64,000 nucleotides of DNA from Desulfitobacterium hafniense DCB-2 (GCF_000021925.1 NC_011830.1:4809001-4873000), one strand, 5' to 3'. Positions 42,981-52,085 are shown, counted from the stretch's first letter. A program made the numbers and translations. Notes: a model not told the origin generated them from the letters alone.

Positions 42981-43820
42981 TTATTTGCTTAAGTTGGTTT
43001 TAAAACCGAATTTGGCGAAGATGTCCTGAGCGTCTGAGCTTTTCAGATAGGTTAAGAAGGCATTAGCCGCTTCCTTTTCCTTGGTTGCCGAAACAATTCC
43101 GGCCGGATAGGTTATGGCTTTATGGCTGTCGGCGGGGAAAGCTTTCACTACTTTGACTTTTGTTGAGCCTTGAGCGTCAGATTTATAGACGACTCCCGCT
43201 TCAGCGTTGCCGGTCTCCACATAGTTCAACACCTGAGTGACATCTTTAGCCTGAACAAATTTGGGTTCCAGGGTATCCCAAAGCTTAAGGGAGGTGAAGG
43301 CCTCTTTGGCATATTTGCCGGCGGGGACGGATTCCGGAGTGCCGATACCGATCTGCTTCACACTTTCCTTGGACAGATCCTGTATGGAGTTAACATTGGT
43401 ATCGTTGGCGCCGACGACAAGAACCAAATCATTGCCCAGCAGATCGACAACACTGTCTTTATCCATTAAGTTCTTTTCCAAGAGAGCGTCCACCTGGGAT
43501 TTTCCCGCTGAAATAAACAGATCGGCCGGAGCTCCATTCTCGATTTGCTGTTGCAGGGTTCCTGAAGCACCCATGTTAAAGGTCAGTTTAACATTAGGCT
43601 CTTTGGCAGCATAATCCTTCTGAATCTCCTCCAAGGAATTTTTTAAACTGGCTGCTGCGGAAACAATCAGCTCAACCTGTTTCGCAGGCTCTTGGGGAGC
43701 TGCTCCCTTATCACCGCTATCTCCGCTGTTAGGACTGCTGCCGCCGTTGTTGGCGCATCCGGTTAAGCCTAAAGAAAGTACCATACCGGAAATCAATAGG
43801 GCTTTAATCCACTTTTTCAT
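42981..43820 (-). CDS. modA: Molybdate-binding lipoprotein
   Basis: This 279-aa protein has lipobox SLGLTGC and the ModA fold (LIVSAAASLKNSLEEIQKDYAAKEPNVKLTFNMGASGTLQQQIENGAPADLFISAGKSQVDALLEKNLM). The SAAAS and GASG segments are the usual oxyanion-binding sites. GGAGG lies 8 bases upstream of the ATG. It may also bind tungstate. Confidence 0.92.
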   Translation of the reverse strand: MKKWIKALLISGMVLSLGLTGCANNGGSSPNSGDSGDKGAAPQEPAKQVELIVSAAASLKNSLEEIQKDYAAKEPNVKLTFNMGASGTLQQQIENGAPADLFISAGKSQVDALLEKNLMDKDSVVDLLGNDLVLVVGANDTNVNSIQDLSKESVKQIGIGTPESVPAGKYAKEAFTSLKLWDTLEPKFVQAKDVTQVLNYVETGNAEAGVVYKSDAQGSTKVKVVKAFPADSHKAITYPAGIVSATKEKEAANAFLTYLKSSDAQDIFAKFGFKTNLSK

Positions 43821-44202
43821 CCTTAAACCTCCTGAAAATCATCTTTTTTCTTCCCTTCGTTTATTTATGTAAATTGATCGGCTCCGGCATTAAAAAGCCA
43901 AGCCCTCAATATTTTTCATTTCGGCCTCAATTTTTGTTCTAGTATTAAAATGTTAAAAAAACTGCAAATTAAAGGAGTAAACCCTAAATCAAACAATTAA
44001 ATCCAACATAATCAAACTACTACCAGAATCAAAATATAAATCATCCTCAACGAATACTATTTATCAATCAACATAAATAAACACAACTGAACTTCAGGTC
44101 TATTATATAGTATGGTATAATCATTATCAAGATATTAATGCAAGCACTCGCCAGTCTTTTACTCAATTGTTTAAAAGTGCAAATATGGGGGGAGAGATTT
44201 CC
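43821..44202. other. AT-rich divergent intergenic region, modA / HTH regulator
   Basis: This 382-base stretch has no gene. An extended -10 (TGGTATAAT, 44113-44121) points toward the regulator gene. On the minus side TTGCAG with TACTAG 17 bases later is a weak candidate for modA. I see no clear ModE-type palindrome. Confidence 0.5.
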
Positions 44203-45210
44203 TTGTCCAATGTGACTTATACTCCTGAGGAAGTTGCAAGCATTCTAAAAATCTCCAAATTTACGGTATACGAAATGATCAAGCGGGGCGATCTCAGCGC
44301 TTACCGCATCGGTCGCAAATTTCGTATCGAAAACACGGATTTGGAGAATTACATCCGTAAATCCAAGGGAGTCTGTTCCGCTCCCACCGCCGGGAATACA
44401 CCGAATCTTTCTTTGCCGGCCCATGCTCTGTCAGGATTTACAGGCAGTGAAGAGAGAATCACTCCTGACCCGCATTCTGCCTTTCCAGCTTCTTCGCTTC
44501 TCGATCAAGGCCTGGTCATCTGCGGTCAGGATATCGTCCTGGATATTTTGACCCGGCATCTGGAAAAGCAATTTTCTCAAGTCCGTTTTCTTCGTCAGTA
44601 CAGCGGCAGTATTGATGGTTTGATCGCTCTCTATCGCGGTCAGGCTAATGTGGTTACCACTCATTTATGGGATAGCGACACCAACGAATACAACACTCCC
44701 TATGTCCGGAGACTGCTGCCCGGACACCCGGCCCTTATTATCAACCTGGTCTACCGCATGGAAGGTTTCTATGTGGCCAAAGGAAATCCTAAGAAGATTC
44801 TGACCTGGAGTGACTTAGGACGAGCCGATGTTCGTTTTGTCAACCGTGAACGGGGCTCGGGAGCGCGGGTGCTTCTGGACGAGCAGCTGCGTCTTGCTCA
44901 TATTTCCCATGCCGGTGTCCGGGGCTATGAGGATGAAGAGATGTCACATATGGCCGTGGCCAGCCGGGTAGCCCGGGGTGAAGCCGATGTGGGGCTGGGT
45001 ATTGAAAAGGCCGCCATGCAAGTCAGCTCTTTGGATTTTATACCTCTGCACAAGGAACGCTACGACCTGGTGCTTCGCAAGGAGGATTTGGCGAAGCCTC
45101 ATTTCCAGGCTCTGCTGAGTATTTTGAACTCCGAGAGTTTCCGCAATGAAGTCGCAGGAATTGGCGGGTATGATATCGCCGATATGGGTAAGGTTATGGG
45201 GGAAGCTTAG
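44203..45210 (+). CDS. HTH regulator fused to periplasmic-binding-like (molybdate-binding COG1910) domain
   Basis: A TTG at 44203 with GGGGGGAGAG 6 bases upstream is the best start and gives 335 aa; an ATG at 44185 and a TTG at 44167 lack such a signal. The N-terminus is an excisionase/MerR-like helix-turn-helix (TPEEVASILKISKFTVYEMIKRGDLSAYRIGRKFRIENTDLENYI). The rest (VICGQDIVLDILTRHLE, VTTHLWDSDTNEYNTPYVRRLLPG, ERGSGARVLLDEQL, VASRVARGEADVGLGIE) is a PBP-like domain related to molybdate-binding proteins. Divergent from modABC, it is probably a molybdate or tungstate sensor for that operon. Confidence 0.82.
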   Translation: MSNVTYTPEEVASILKISKFTVYEMIKRGDLSAYRIGRKFRIENTDLENYIRKSKGVCSAPTAGNTPNLSLPAHALSGFTGSEERITPDPHSAFPASSLLDQGLVICGQDIVLDILTRHLEKQFSQVRFLRQYSGSIDGLIALYRGQANVVTTHLWDSDTNEYNTPYVRRLLPGHPALIINLVYRMEGFYVAKGNPKKILTWSDLGRADVRFVNRERGSGARVLLDEQLRLAHISHAGVRGYEDEEMSHMAVASRVARGEADVGLGIEKAAMQVSSLDFIPLHKERYDLVLRKEDLAKPHFQALLSILNSESFRNEVAGIGGYDIADMGKVMGEA

Positions 45211-45232
45211 CTTCCTTCCGGGCCTAATAGTT

Positions 45233-45272
45233 AAAGCCAGCCCCCTTAGCTTGAAGAGGACTGGCTTTTTTG
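45233..45272 (+). terminator. Terminator of HTH-PBP regulator gene
   Basis: AAAGCCAG and CTGGCTTTTTT pair around a loop of 20 bases that has some further pairing; it lies 23 bases after the stop. Confidence 0.75.
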
Positions 45273-45346
45273 TTGTGCTGGAAAAGGGTCTGAAGATGAG
45301 CCACAAAAGCAAGCGGAACGTTAAATGGCTAGTCTCTTTGGACGTT

Positions 45347-45643
45347 TTATTGGGATTGGTTTGTGTCGAAGGGGACGATAGGGACAACATCCAGTGTCAT
45401 TCCCAATGGGTACAGCAGCTTTAAAATGGTTGTTAGCTGAGGGTCATTGCGGTTATTTTCAAGCCGGGCTATATGAGTTTGCTTAATTCCGCTGATTGCT
45501 TCCAGTTCAGTCTGACTCAATCCTTTTTCTTTTCTGGCTTCTACAATTTGGCTAACGATTTTAACTTTCAAATCAATTTCAGCTTTTTCTTCTGCTGTTA
45601 AGGATTTTATATTTTTTTTGTAATCATTCCAGGTTTTTGCCAT
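45347..45643 (-). CDS. XRE-family antitoxin (HigA-like)
   Basis: This 98-aa protein has a helix-turn-helix (EARKEKGLSQTELEAISGIKQTHIARLENNRNDPQLTTILKLLYPLG, about 36-80) after a charged N-terminal helix. It starts 7 bases after the toxin gene stops; toxin-first order is the HigBA arrangement. It should bind the toxin and repress the pair. Confidence 0.85.
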   Translation of the reverse strand: MAKTWNDYKKNIKSLTAEEKAEIDLKVKIVSQIVEARKEKGLSQTELEAISGIKQTHIARLENNRNDPQLTTILKLLYPLGMTLDVVPIVPFDTNQSQ

Positions 45644-45650
45644 AATTTCT

Positions 45651-46010
45651 TCACTCCTTTGCCCTTTGAATATAATCTTCTAAGTTTGTAAGTGCCTTTT
45701 CGATTTCCCGTCTTGGTGTTTTATTGGTTTTCTTAACAAAATGATGAAGAAGAATAAATTTGCCGTCTATCAAGCCTGCAAATAAAATTCTATCACTATA
45801 TGGTCTAAGTTCCCATATCTTCCCGTCCAAATGTTTTGTATAGGGCTCGCCGATTGGCCCTAGTTTCTCCAGAATGTCCAAATACTCATAAATCTTTTTA
45901 AGCCGGACTCGGTTTGCCTTGCTGGTTGCCGCTTTCTTATCCAGTTTATCTAAAAAATCTTCAATTGGTGAATTGCCTTGAGCATCATTATAAAATTCAA
46001 TTTGAAACAT
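45651..46010 (-). CDS. RelE/HigB-like toxin (phage-derived Gp49-like family)
   Basis: This 119-aa basic protein has the family segments NSPIEDFLDKLDKKAATSKANRVRLKKIYEYL, GEPYTKHLDGKIWELRPYSDRILFAG and FILLHHFVKKTNKTPRREIEKAL. Members are ribosome-dependent mRNA nucleases. Together with the next gene it forms a small toxin-antitoxin module between the molybdate regulator and dapL. Confidence 0.85.
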   Translation of the reverse strand: MFQIEFYNDAQGNSPIEDFLDKLDKKAATSKANRVRLKKIYEYLDILEKLGPIGEPYTKHLDGKIWELRPYSDRILFAGLIDGKFILLHHFVKKTNKTPRREIEKALTNLEDYIQRAKE

Positions 46011-46127
46011 TTTATATTATTCACCTCTCACCATAGAATATACCTTATTTGGTCTAGTTTTTCAATGGCTGCAAGGGATTGTGGCTTTTGATTGTCTTTT
46101 CTTTAACAAGTGAAATTTTTTAATTAA

Positions 46128-46156
46128 AGTAAGCCTCCCCCGCGCAAGAGAAGGCT
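46128..46156 (-). terminator. Possible dapL terminator
   Basis: AAGCCTCCCC (46131-46140) and GAGAAGGCTT (46148-46157 area) pair with a mismatch. Only ACTTTAATT follows on the minus strand, so the signal is weak. Confidence 0.35.
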
Positions 46157-46218
46157 TTGCTATATCTACCTTATACAGGCTCCATTTCCTTGCACCTTGC
46201 GCGGCACCGGAATAGGCT

Positions 46219-47454
46219 TTACTTCATCCGAGCTTTAATGCGCTCGATAGCTTTTTCGGTATTCTCACGGGTTCCAAAGGCTGTGAGGCGGAAGAATCCT
46301 TCACCGTTGGCTCCGAAACCTGCACCGGGGGTGCCGACCACATGGGCTTCTGTCATCAGTTTATCAAAAAACTCCCAGGATCCCATAGTGCCGGGGGTCT
46401 TCATCCAGATATAGGGGGCGTTTACGCCGCCAAAGACTTTAAAGCCGGCTTCCTGGAGGCCTTCCCGGATGATACGGGCATTTTCCATATAATAATCGAT
46501 GGTGGCCTGGATCTGTTTTTTTCCTTCCTCAGTATAGACAGCTGCGGCTCCCGCTTGGACAGGGTAGGAGACTCCGTTGAACTTGGTGGTCTGTCTTCTC
46601 AGCCAAAGTTTATTCAAGCTATGTCCTTCGCCTGTGGAGTCATAGATCATAATATCCTTAGGAACGACAGTATAAGCGCAGCGGGTTCCGGTAAAGCCTG
46701 CGGTTTTGGAGAAGCTGCGGAATTCTACAGCCACTTCGCGCGCTCCTTCTACTTCGTAAATGCTGCGGGGCACTCCTTCTTCCCGGATGAAGGCCTCATA
46801 GGCGGAGTCAAAAAGAATGATGGCCTTATTTTCCCGCGCATAATCCACCCATACCTTCAGTTCTTCTTTGGTCAAGGTCATTCCCGTGGGATTGTTGGGG
46901 AAGCAAAGGTAGATCATATCCACAGGTGCCGTGGGCAATTCAGGCTTCATGTCCCCTTCTTCAGTACAGGGCAGATAGATAATTCTGCCATACTGCCCTT
47001 TCTCTGTATCATAGTTCCCTGTTCTTCCCGCCATGACATTGCTGTCGACATAGACGGGATAGACCGGATCGGTCACAGCCATGATATTATCCACGCCAAA
47101 GATCTCCTGGAAATTGGCTGTATCGCTTTTGGCACCGTCACTGACAAAGACTTCATCCATTCCCAGCTGAACTCCCCGAGGGGCATAATCATTGGCAATG
47201 ATCTTCTCAATCAAAAAATCATACCCTTGCTCAGGGCCGTATCCCCGGAAAGTCTCCGCCCTGCCCATCTCCTCCACAGCCTGCTTCATGGCTTCGACAA
47301 CGACGGGAGCAAGGGGTCTCGTCACATCACCGATTCCCAGGCGGATAATATCCGCATCAGGATTTTGAACCTTAAATTCATTGACTCTCCGTGCTATTTC
47401 CGAAAACAAATAACTCCCCGGCAGCTTTAAGTAATTCTCATTGATCTGAGCCAT
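46219..47454 (-). CDS. dapL: LL-diaminopimelate aminotransferase
   Basis: Start MAQINENYLKLPGSYLF at 47454, with AAGGGG 9 bases upstream, gives 411 aa, the normal DapL length. Motifs are RLGIGDVTRPLAP, VSDGAKSDTANFQEIFG, CFPNNPTGMTLTKEE and the PLP lysine in RSFSKTAGFTGTRCAY. It converts tetrahydrodipicolinate to LL-diaminopimelate in one PLP-dependent step, for lysine and peptidoglycan. A strong promoter lies 150 bases upstream. No lysine riboswitch is evident in the leader. Confidence 0.93.
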   Translation of the reverse strand: MAQINENYLKLPGSYLFSEIARRVNEFKVQNPDADIIRLGIGDVTRPLAPVVVEAMKQAVEEMGRAETFRGYGPEQGYDFLIEKIIANDYAPRGVQLGMDEVFVSDGAKSDTANFQEIFGVDNIMAVTDPVYPVYVDSNVMAGRTGNYDTEKGQYGRIIYLPCTEEGDMKPELPTAPVDMIYLCFPNNPTGMTLTKEELKVWVDYARENKAIILFDSAYEAFIREEGVPRSIYEVEGAREVAVEFRSFSKTAGFTGTRCAYTVVPKDIMIYDSTGEGHSLNKLWLRRQTTKFNGVSYPVQAGAAAVYTEEGKKQIQATIDYYMENARIIREGLQEAGFKVFGGVNAPYIWMKTPGTMGSWEFFDKLMTEAHVVGTPGAGFGANGEGFFRLTAFGTRENTEKAIERIKARMK

Positions 47455-47476
47455 AGTTCCAGTCCCCTTTCTTATC

Positions 47477-47500
47477 GTAACCCCCGAAGTAACCCCCGAA
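47477..47500. repeat. Perfect 12-bp tandem duplication in dapL leader
   Basis: gtaacccccgaa occurs at 47477-47488 and 47489-47500, about 23 bases upstream of the dapL ATG. Confidence 0.85.
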
Positions 47501-47569
47501 AACGCCGCTTCGTGTTGGTCGGCCTTATACACCGTGAAAACTCCTGTGACTTAGCACCTGATGGATTTT

Positions 47570-47609
47570 GATGTATTATTATGAATTACGATGTATTGTT
47601 ATAAATTAT
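47570..47609. repeat. Imperfect 20-bp tandem repeat in dapL promoter region
   Basis: gatgtattattatgaattac (47570-47589) is followed by gatgtattgttataaattat (47590-47609). The second copy overlaps the -10 region. Confidence 0.6.
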
Positions 47610-47634
47610 AGTATTATTTCCCGTCTTTTTGCAA
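47605..47634 (-). promoter_or_regulatory. Sigma-A promoter for dapL
   Basis: On the minus strand TTGCAA (47629-47634) is followed after 18 bases by TATAAT (47605-47610). The leader is therefore about 140 bases long and contains the two tandem repeats. Confidence 0.65.
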
Positions 47635-47844
47635 CTCTTCCCTGAGGATTTTTTCCCTGGAAAACGCTTGAGTGAATTCTAAACGCCCTAGTCCCACTTT
47701 TATGGTGAGGTTAGGGCGTTGCTTGGTCGATGGGATGTTGGCCGTACACAGGAGATATGCGAACCCTTAAAAGTTCAGATTTGTTTCCAGGGGCTGCTTT
47801 TATTCCGTTTTAACAGCTGGCTAACCCACCGATAAACCTGAGCT
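47635..47844. other. Intergenic region with hairpin downstream of GGDEF-HD-GYP gene
   Basis: This is the other half of the 390-base gap between the dapL start and the next gene. AACGCCCTA (47682-47690) and TAGGGCGTT (47712-47720) are perfect 9-base arms, without a good U-run on either strand. I see no gene here. Confidence 0.45.
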
Positions 47845-50442
47845 CTAAACTGTCTTGACAAAAAGCTCAACAATATGGGGATCAAATTGGGTCCCGGCAC
47901 AGCGCAGGATTTCTTCTATAGCGGCTTGAGTGGATTGGGCTTTCCGATAGGGCCGATCATTGGTCATGGCGTCAAAGGTATCGGCGACGGCCAGAATCCG
48001 GCACTCAATAGGAATCTCTTCTCCTGCTATGCCTAAAGGATACCCCAAACCGTCCCAATTCTCATGATGCTTGAGAATCCAATCGGCGATAGGATAAATA
48101 TCCGGGGTAGATTGGGCGATGCGATAACCGATTTCACAATGTTGTTTCATGATCTCCCACTCATCCGCAGTCAGGCGCCCCTTCTTAAACAGGATCTGAT
48201 CGGGAATTCCTACTTTGCCGATATCGTGGAACTGAGCGAAAAGCTTCAAATCGGAGAGTCTCTGTTCGGATAAGCCGGCCAATTGCCCTGTGCTGATAAT
48301 CAGGTTCTGCACCCGCTCCGCATGGCCTTCCGTAATAAAGTCCCGGCATTCCAAAGCTTTGGAAAGGATTTGAACCTGGGAATTCCGCGTACTGTTATTG
48401 CTGTGCAGCTTTTCCCTGCCCATGGCATCATCGGCTTTTCTCAGCAGCTCGCTCATGTTCACGCCGCCGGCTCCGGAGCAGGCATACCCCAGGGAGATAT
48501 CCAAAGGGTATCCGTCATGATCCTTATTGTATTTTTCTACATTCCTGCGGAATAGCTGGCAGGCCTGTTCCAGATCCACATTCTTATCTTTTTCGATGAG
48601 CACCGCGAATTCATCCCCCCCGATGCGGGCGACAAGATGTTCCTCGAAGCACTCGTTGAGCAGCCTTGCCGTCGTCACTAAGACCTGGTCTCCCGCTTCG
48701 CTGCCGAAGGTTGTGTTGATCAGCTTCAGGCCGTTGACATCGGCCATAATTAAGCCAACTTCCTGGCCGGGGTCTGTCTCATACCTGCGCAGCTCCTGCT
48801 CAAAGTAGACGCGGTTATAGAGCCCTGTCAACCGATCATGCAGGTTTAAGAATTGCAGCTCGGCTTCGGTTTTCTTCCATTCGGTAATATCGATAATGGA
48901 AAGAACCGTTTGCGTAGTCTGGGGGATGACCTCCGCGGAAACGATGACATCTTTTAGATTGCCCCGGCTGTCTTTATACTTCATTTCATACTGACGGGGT
49001 ATCTGCGGATCCCTTTGGAGTCTTCTCCGGTTATATTCTTTCAGCCGCCCTACTTCAGTGTCGGGCAGAAAATCCGTAAGATAAGCTATATTGTCAATTT
49101 TGGCGCTGGGTAAATCCAAAAGCCTTTCGGCCTGAGGATTGGAGAGCAGTATCTTTAAATTTTCGTCTACGATTAAAAAGGCGCTCCCTGAATGATTAAA
49201 TATGGTGCGGTAGCGATTTTCCGACCACATCAATTGATATTGAATCCTGCCTTGCTCTACTGCATTGGCAAAGGTCTCTGTAACCAGCTTCAGGGGATTG
49301 AGGATTTCCTTAAAAGGCAGCCCGCCAGAAGATATGTTGACGATGATCAGCACACCGAGCAAGGAGCCTTTAAAATTAAGAGGAATGGTTAAAATGGAAT
49401 CTTTACTGAACACTTCCTGGGCAAAATATTCGATCTCTTTGAACTCATCCTGAAGAGCAGGTTTCTGGCATAAGATTTCGCCCTGTTGCCAGCGCCCTCT
49501 TAACTCGGCAAAGGTGTCGGAAGGAATCACACATCCGCAAGCTTGCTGGCCATGTTCACGGACGCTGACGTATTCTTTCAAATTCCCGCCGAGATAGAGG
49601 CAGACTTCCTCGGCCTTAAATAACTTTAAAATATCCTTGAGGGACTCTTCCGCAGCTGCTTTAAAATCCTCTTGCTGATTAAAGCGGGCAGAGATACTGG
49701 CCAATCTCTCTTCAAACTTCAGTTTGCGAATCACCATTTCTTCAGCTTCATACCGGAGAACAGTGCTTTCCAAGGCTTTTTCCAGGTTGTGCCGATAGAT
49801 AGCTTCCGCAACAAGAGGTCGTATGGTCTCGATGAAGTGGATATCTTCCTCAGAAAACACCCCGTCCTTGATGTCGGCAATATGTATAGCCCCTACGACC
49901 TTCCCTTGATGAAGGAGGGGGATAACGGCTAAGCTTTTGAATTGCTTATGGGCACAGAGGCCGCGGAAATTTAAAAGCTGGTCCTCTCTCAACTCTTCGA
50001 CATAGCGATAGAAGTTTGGTGCATAGTAGGTGCCCGCTGCCGAGACATGATCTTGATCCTCACTTTTAAATTGCTGCTTTAAAACCCGCAGACAGACGCA
50101 CTCATCCCCTTCCACCGAGATGCAGCTTTCAGAAGCAATAAAATCTTTATCAAACCCCCGATGCACTACATAGGGAGCAAGGCCGGCCTCTCTAAGCACC
50201 CGAATACCAATATTCTCACATCCGGTCCATCCTGAGAGAAAATCAATAACTCCGTTGAGGTATTCTTCAAGAGAGTTTTTATTGCTGAGTTGATTAAGAA
50301 GGTTGAGCACAGCCATGAGCTTGACATCCTGGACATCCTGTTGCATTCTCATTCCTCCATCACGGTAATGATCCTCTGGTTGCCAGATTCTATTGATTCC
50401 CAACGCTAAAACTTCTTCAAGCAAATTCATATTCCTGCTCAT
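47845..50442 (-). CDS. GAF-GAF-PAS-GGDEF-HD-GYP c-di-GMP turnover protein
   Basis: This 865-aa protein has two GAF-like domains (about 30-190 and 230-385), a PAS domain (about 400-520), and a GGDEF domain with intact RIGGDEFAVLIEKD. A C-terminal HD-GYP domain follows (HDIGKVGIPDQILFKKGRL, HHENWDGLGYPLGIAGEEIPIECRILAVADTFDAMTNDRPYR). Both a cyclase and a phosphodiesterase are therefore present on one chain, and both signatures look complete. There are no membrane helices. The GAF domains hold several Cys residues (ESCISVEGDECVCLRV) but a ligand cannot be assigned. Confidence 0.9.
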   Translation of the reverse strand: MSRNMNLLEEVLALGINRIWQPEDHYRDGGMRMQQDVQDVKLMAVLNLLNQLSNKNSLEEYLNGVIDFLSGWTGCENIGIRVLREAGLAPYVVHRGFDKDFIASESCISVEGDECVCLRVLKQQFKSEDQDHVSAAGTYYAPNFYRYVEELREDQLLNFRGLCAHKQFKSLAVIPLLHQGKVVGAIHIADIKDGVFSEEDIHFIETIRPLVAEAIYRHNLEKALESTVLRYEAEEMVIRKLKFEERLASISARFNQQEDFKAAAEESLKDILKLFKAEEVCLYLGGNLKEYVSVREHGQQACGCVIPSDTFAELRGRWQQGEILCQKPALQDEFKEIEYFAQEVFSKDSILTIPLNFKGSLLGVLIIVNISSGGLPFKEILNPLKLVTETFANAVEQGRIQYQLMWSENRYRTIFNHSGSAFLIVDENLKILLSNPQAERLLDLPSAKIDNIAYLTDFLPDTEVGRLKEYNRRRLQRDPQIPRQYEMKYKDSRGNLKDVIVSAEVIPQTTQTVLSIIDITEWKKTEAELQFLNLHDRLTGLYNRVYFEQELRRYETDPGQEVGLIMADVNGLKLINTTFGSEAGDQVLVTTARLLNECFEEHLVARIGGDEFAVLIEKDKNVDLEQACQLFRRNVEKYNKDHDGYPLDISLGYACSGAGGVNMSELLRKADDAMGREKLHSNNSTRNSQVQILSKALECRDFITEGHAERVQNLIISTGQLAGLSEQRLSDLKLFAQFHDIGKVGIPDQILFKKGRLTADEWEIMKQHCEIGYRIAQSTPDIYPIADWILKHHENWDGLGYPLGIAGEEIPIECRILAVADTFDAMTNDRPYRKAQSTQAAIEEILRCAGTQFDPHIVELFVKTV

Positions 50443-50518
50443 TTTTCCTATGTGGTTAGAAAATTCACGAAACTTTAACCCCTAGAAAACATTATGATGC
50501 CCTTAGCATTTTAAAACC

Positions 50519-50550
50519 AAAAAAGCTTGAGATTCAAATGAATCTCAAGC
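50519..50550 (-). terminator. Terminator of GltD-like gene
   Basis: GCTTGAGATT and AATCTCAAGC form a 10-bp stem (50525-50550) with a 6-base loop. On the minus strand TTTTTT follows. Confidence 0.88.
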
Positions 50551-50583
50551 AAGATCCTCCAGCCCAGTGCAGATCGGGGAGAT

Positions 50584-51900
50584 TCACTTGGCACTTTGCA
50601 ATTTCTTCCTTAAAAGGTAGGCATGGATCTCTATGGCAATCCGTCTGCCTTCCCCCATAGCCTTGACCACGGTAGCCGGGCCATGAACCACATCACCTGC
50701 CGCAAAGACCCCCTCCCGGGTGGTCATGCCGTGTTCATTGCAAATCAGTAAGCCCTGCTTATTAATCTCAAAACCTTGGGAAGTGGTCACGATCCGGGCG
50801 TAGGGCCTTTGGCCAATGGCAAAAATGACTTTATCCGCCGGTAAAACAAAGCTTTCCTCTTCCTTAATGACAACTTTACCCGCTGGGGACACCATGGTGT
50901 TGACGCATTTTATGCCCGTTACATTCTCCTCTCCCAATATGGCCAAAGGAGCCGCATAAGTGCGGATCTTAACACCATCGGCTATGGCCTCGTCCCGCTC
51001 AATATCCCGGGCGGCCATGTCATTCAAGCCTCTGCGCGCCAGGACGGTTACCTCCGCTCCTAAACGGCTGGCAGTGCGGGCAGCATCCATGGCCACATTG
51101 CCGGCACCGATCACCACCACATGTTCTCCTTTTTCCACCGGAAGCTCCTGCTCAGGCAATTGGCCTGAATTATAGAGATTGATGGTCTGCAGGACATAAA
51201 GGGCCGATATGACCCCTTCCAAATACTCTCCGGGAAGTTCCAGAGTTTTCGGCAGCCCGGCACCTGTACCGATAAAGACCGCCTGATACCCCTGGGTCAA
51301 CAGATCGTCCAGGAAGAGATCCACACCGACTAAAGTATTGAGCCTGAATTCCACACCCAGGTTTTCAATCTTTTTTATATCACGGCGTACAACATCCTTA
51401 GGCAAGCGATACTCCGGTATGCCGTGGAGCAGCACTCCCCCGGGTTCTGCCTCTCCTTCGAAGATGGTAACGGCATAGCCAAGCTGGGCCAGTTGGACTG
51501 CCGCCGCTAAACCTGCCGGTCCGGAGCCAATGACGGCAATGGCCCCCATGGTGGCAGCCACTTTAGGAAACCCTACCTCGGTGGCGTTGTCAGCAATAAA
51601 CTGCTCCAGCTTACCAATGCGAATTGCTTTACCCTTGCGGGCTAAAATGCAGCTTGCCTCACACTGTTTTTCCTGAGGACATACCCTGCCGCAAACGGCC
51701 GGTAAATAGCTGTGGCGATAGATAGCTTCCAAACCTTGAGCATACTCTCCCTCTTTTAAGGCCCGGATGAACTGGGGTATGGCATTGTTCACCGGGCAAC
51801 CTTGACGGCATAAGGGTTTTTTGCATTGGAGACAACGTGAGGCTTCGGCAAGAGCTTCTTCCTGACTGAATCCGGATTCAAATTTCATCATCTTACTCAC
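50584..51900 (-). CDS. GltD-like NAD(P)H-dependent FAD/Fe-S oxidoreductase (homotetrameric glutamate synthase type)
   Basis: This 438-aa protein starts with GTG (GGGGAG 6 bases upstream). The N-terminal Fe-S domain has CLQCKKPLCRQGCPVNNAIPQF and CGRVCPQEKQCEASC. An FAD site (IAVIGSGPAGLAAAVQLAQLG) and an NAD(P) site (VVVIGAGNVAMDAARTASRLGAEV) follow, and the end is GVFAAGDVVHGPATVVKAMGEGRRIA. The same fold serves as GltD-type glutamate synthase subunit, NfnB/SudA-like enzymes and others. No large glutamate synthase or NfnA-like gene is adjacent, so its partner is unknown. Confidence 0.82.
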   Translation of the reverse strand: MSKMMKFESGFSQEEALAEASRCLQCKKPLCRQGCPVNNAIPQFIRALKEGEYAQGLEAIYRHSYLPAVCGRVCPQEKQCEASCILARKGKAIRIGKLEQFIADNATEVGFPKVAATMGAIAVIGSGPAGLAAAVQLAQLGYAVTIFEGEAEPGGVLLHGIPEYRLPKDVVRRDIKKIENLGVEFRLNTLVGVDLFLDDLLTQGYQAVFIGTGAGLPKTLELPGEYLEGVISALYVLQTINLYNSGQLPEQELPVEKGEHVVVIGAGNVAMDAARTASRLGAEVTVLARRGLNDMAARDIERDEAIADGVKIRTYAAPLAILGEENVTGIKCVNTMVSPAGKVVIKEEESFVLPADKVIFAIGQRPYARIVTTSQGFEINKQGLLICNEHGMTTREGVFAAGDVVHGPATVVKAMGEGRRIAIEIHAYLLRKKLQSAK

Positions 51901-51978
51901 TTTTATCTCCCCTCATACTTAAGGTTTTAGGTTTTCTCTCTGTTGAGTTTTACAGATTGAAACAAAAAAATATAGTTG

Positions 51979-51989
51979 ATTATACCATA
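51979..51989 (-). promoter_or_regulatory. Extended -10 promoter of GltD-like gene
   Basis: On the minus strand TATGGTATAAT gives a TGN-extended -10 (TATAAT at 51979-51984), about 80 bases upstream of the start. No good -35 is seen at the right distance. Confidence 0.5.
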
Positions 51990-52085
51990 GATTTTTTTAG
52001 TGAAGGGTGTAAAGATTTTAACGAGCAGGCTGAAATTCCCGGTAATTCTATCCATTCTTAAAAAAACACCCATGCCTGATATAGA

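Noticed and set aside
46342..47430. 362-codon plus-strand open frame
   Set aside because: It is antisense to dapL, whose length, motifs and ribosome site are convincing.
47455..47600. Lysine riboswitch upstream of dapL
   Set aside because: The leader is too short and AT-rich and lacks the multi-helix lysine aptamer; only tandem repeats are seen.
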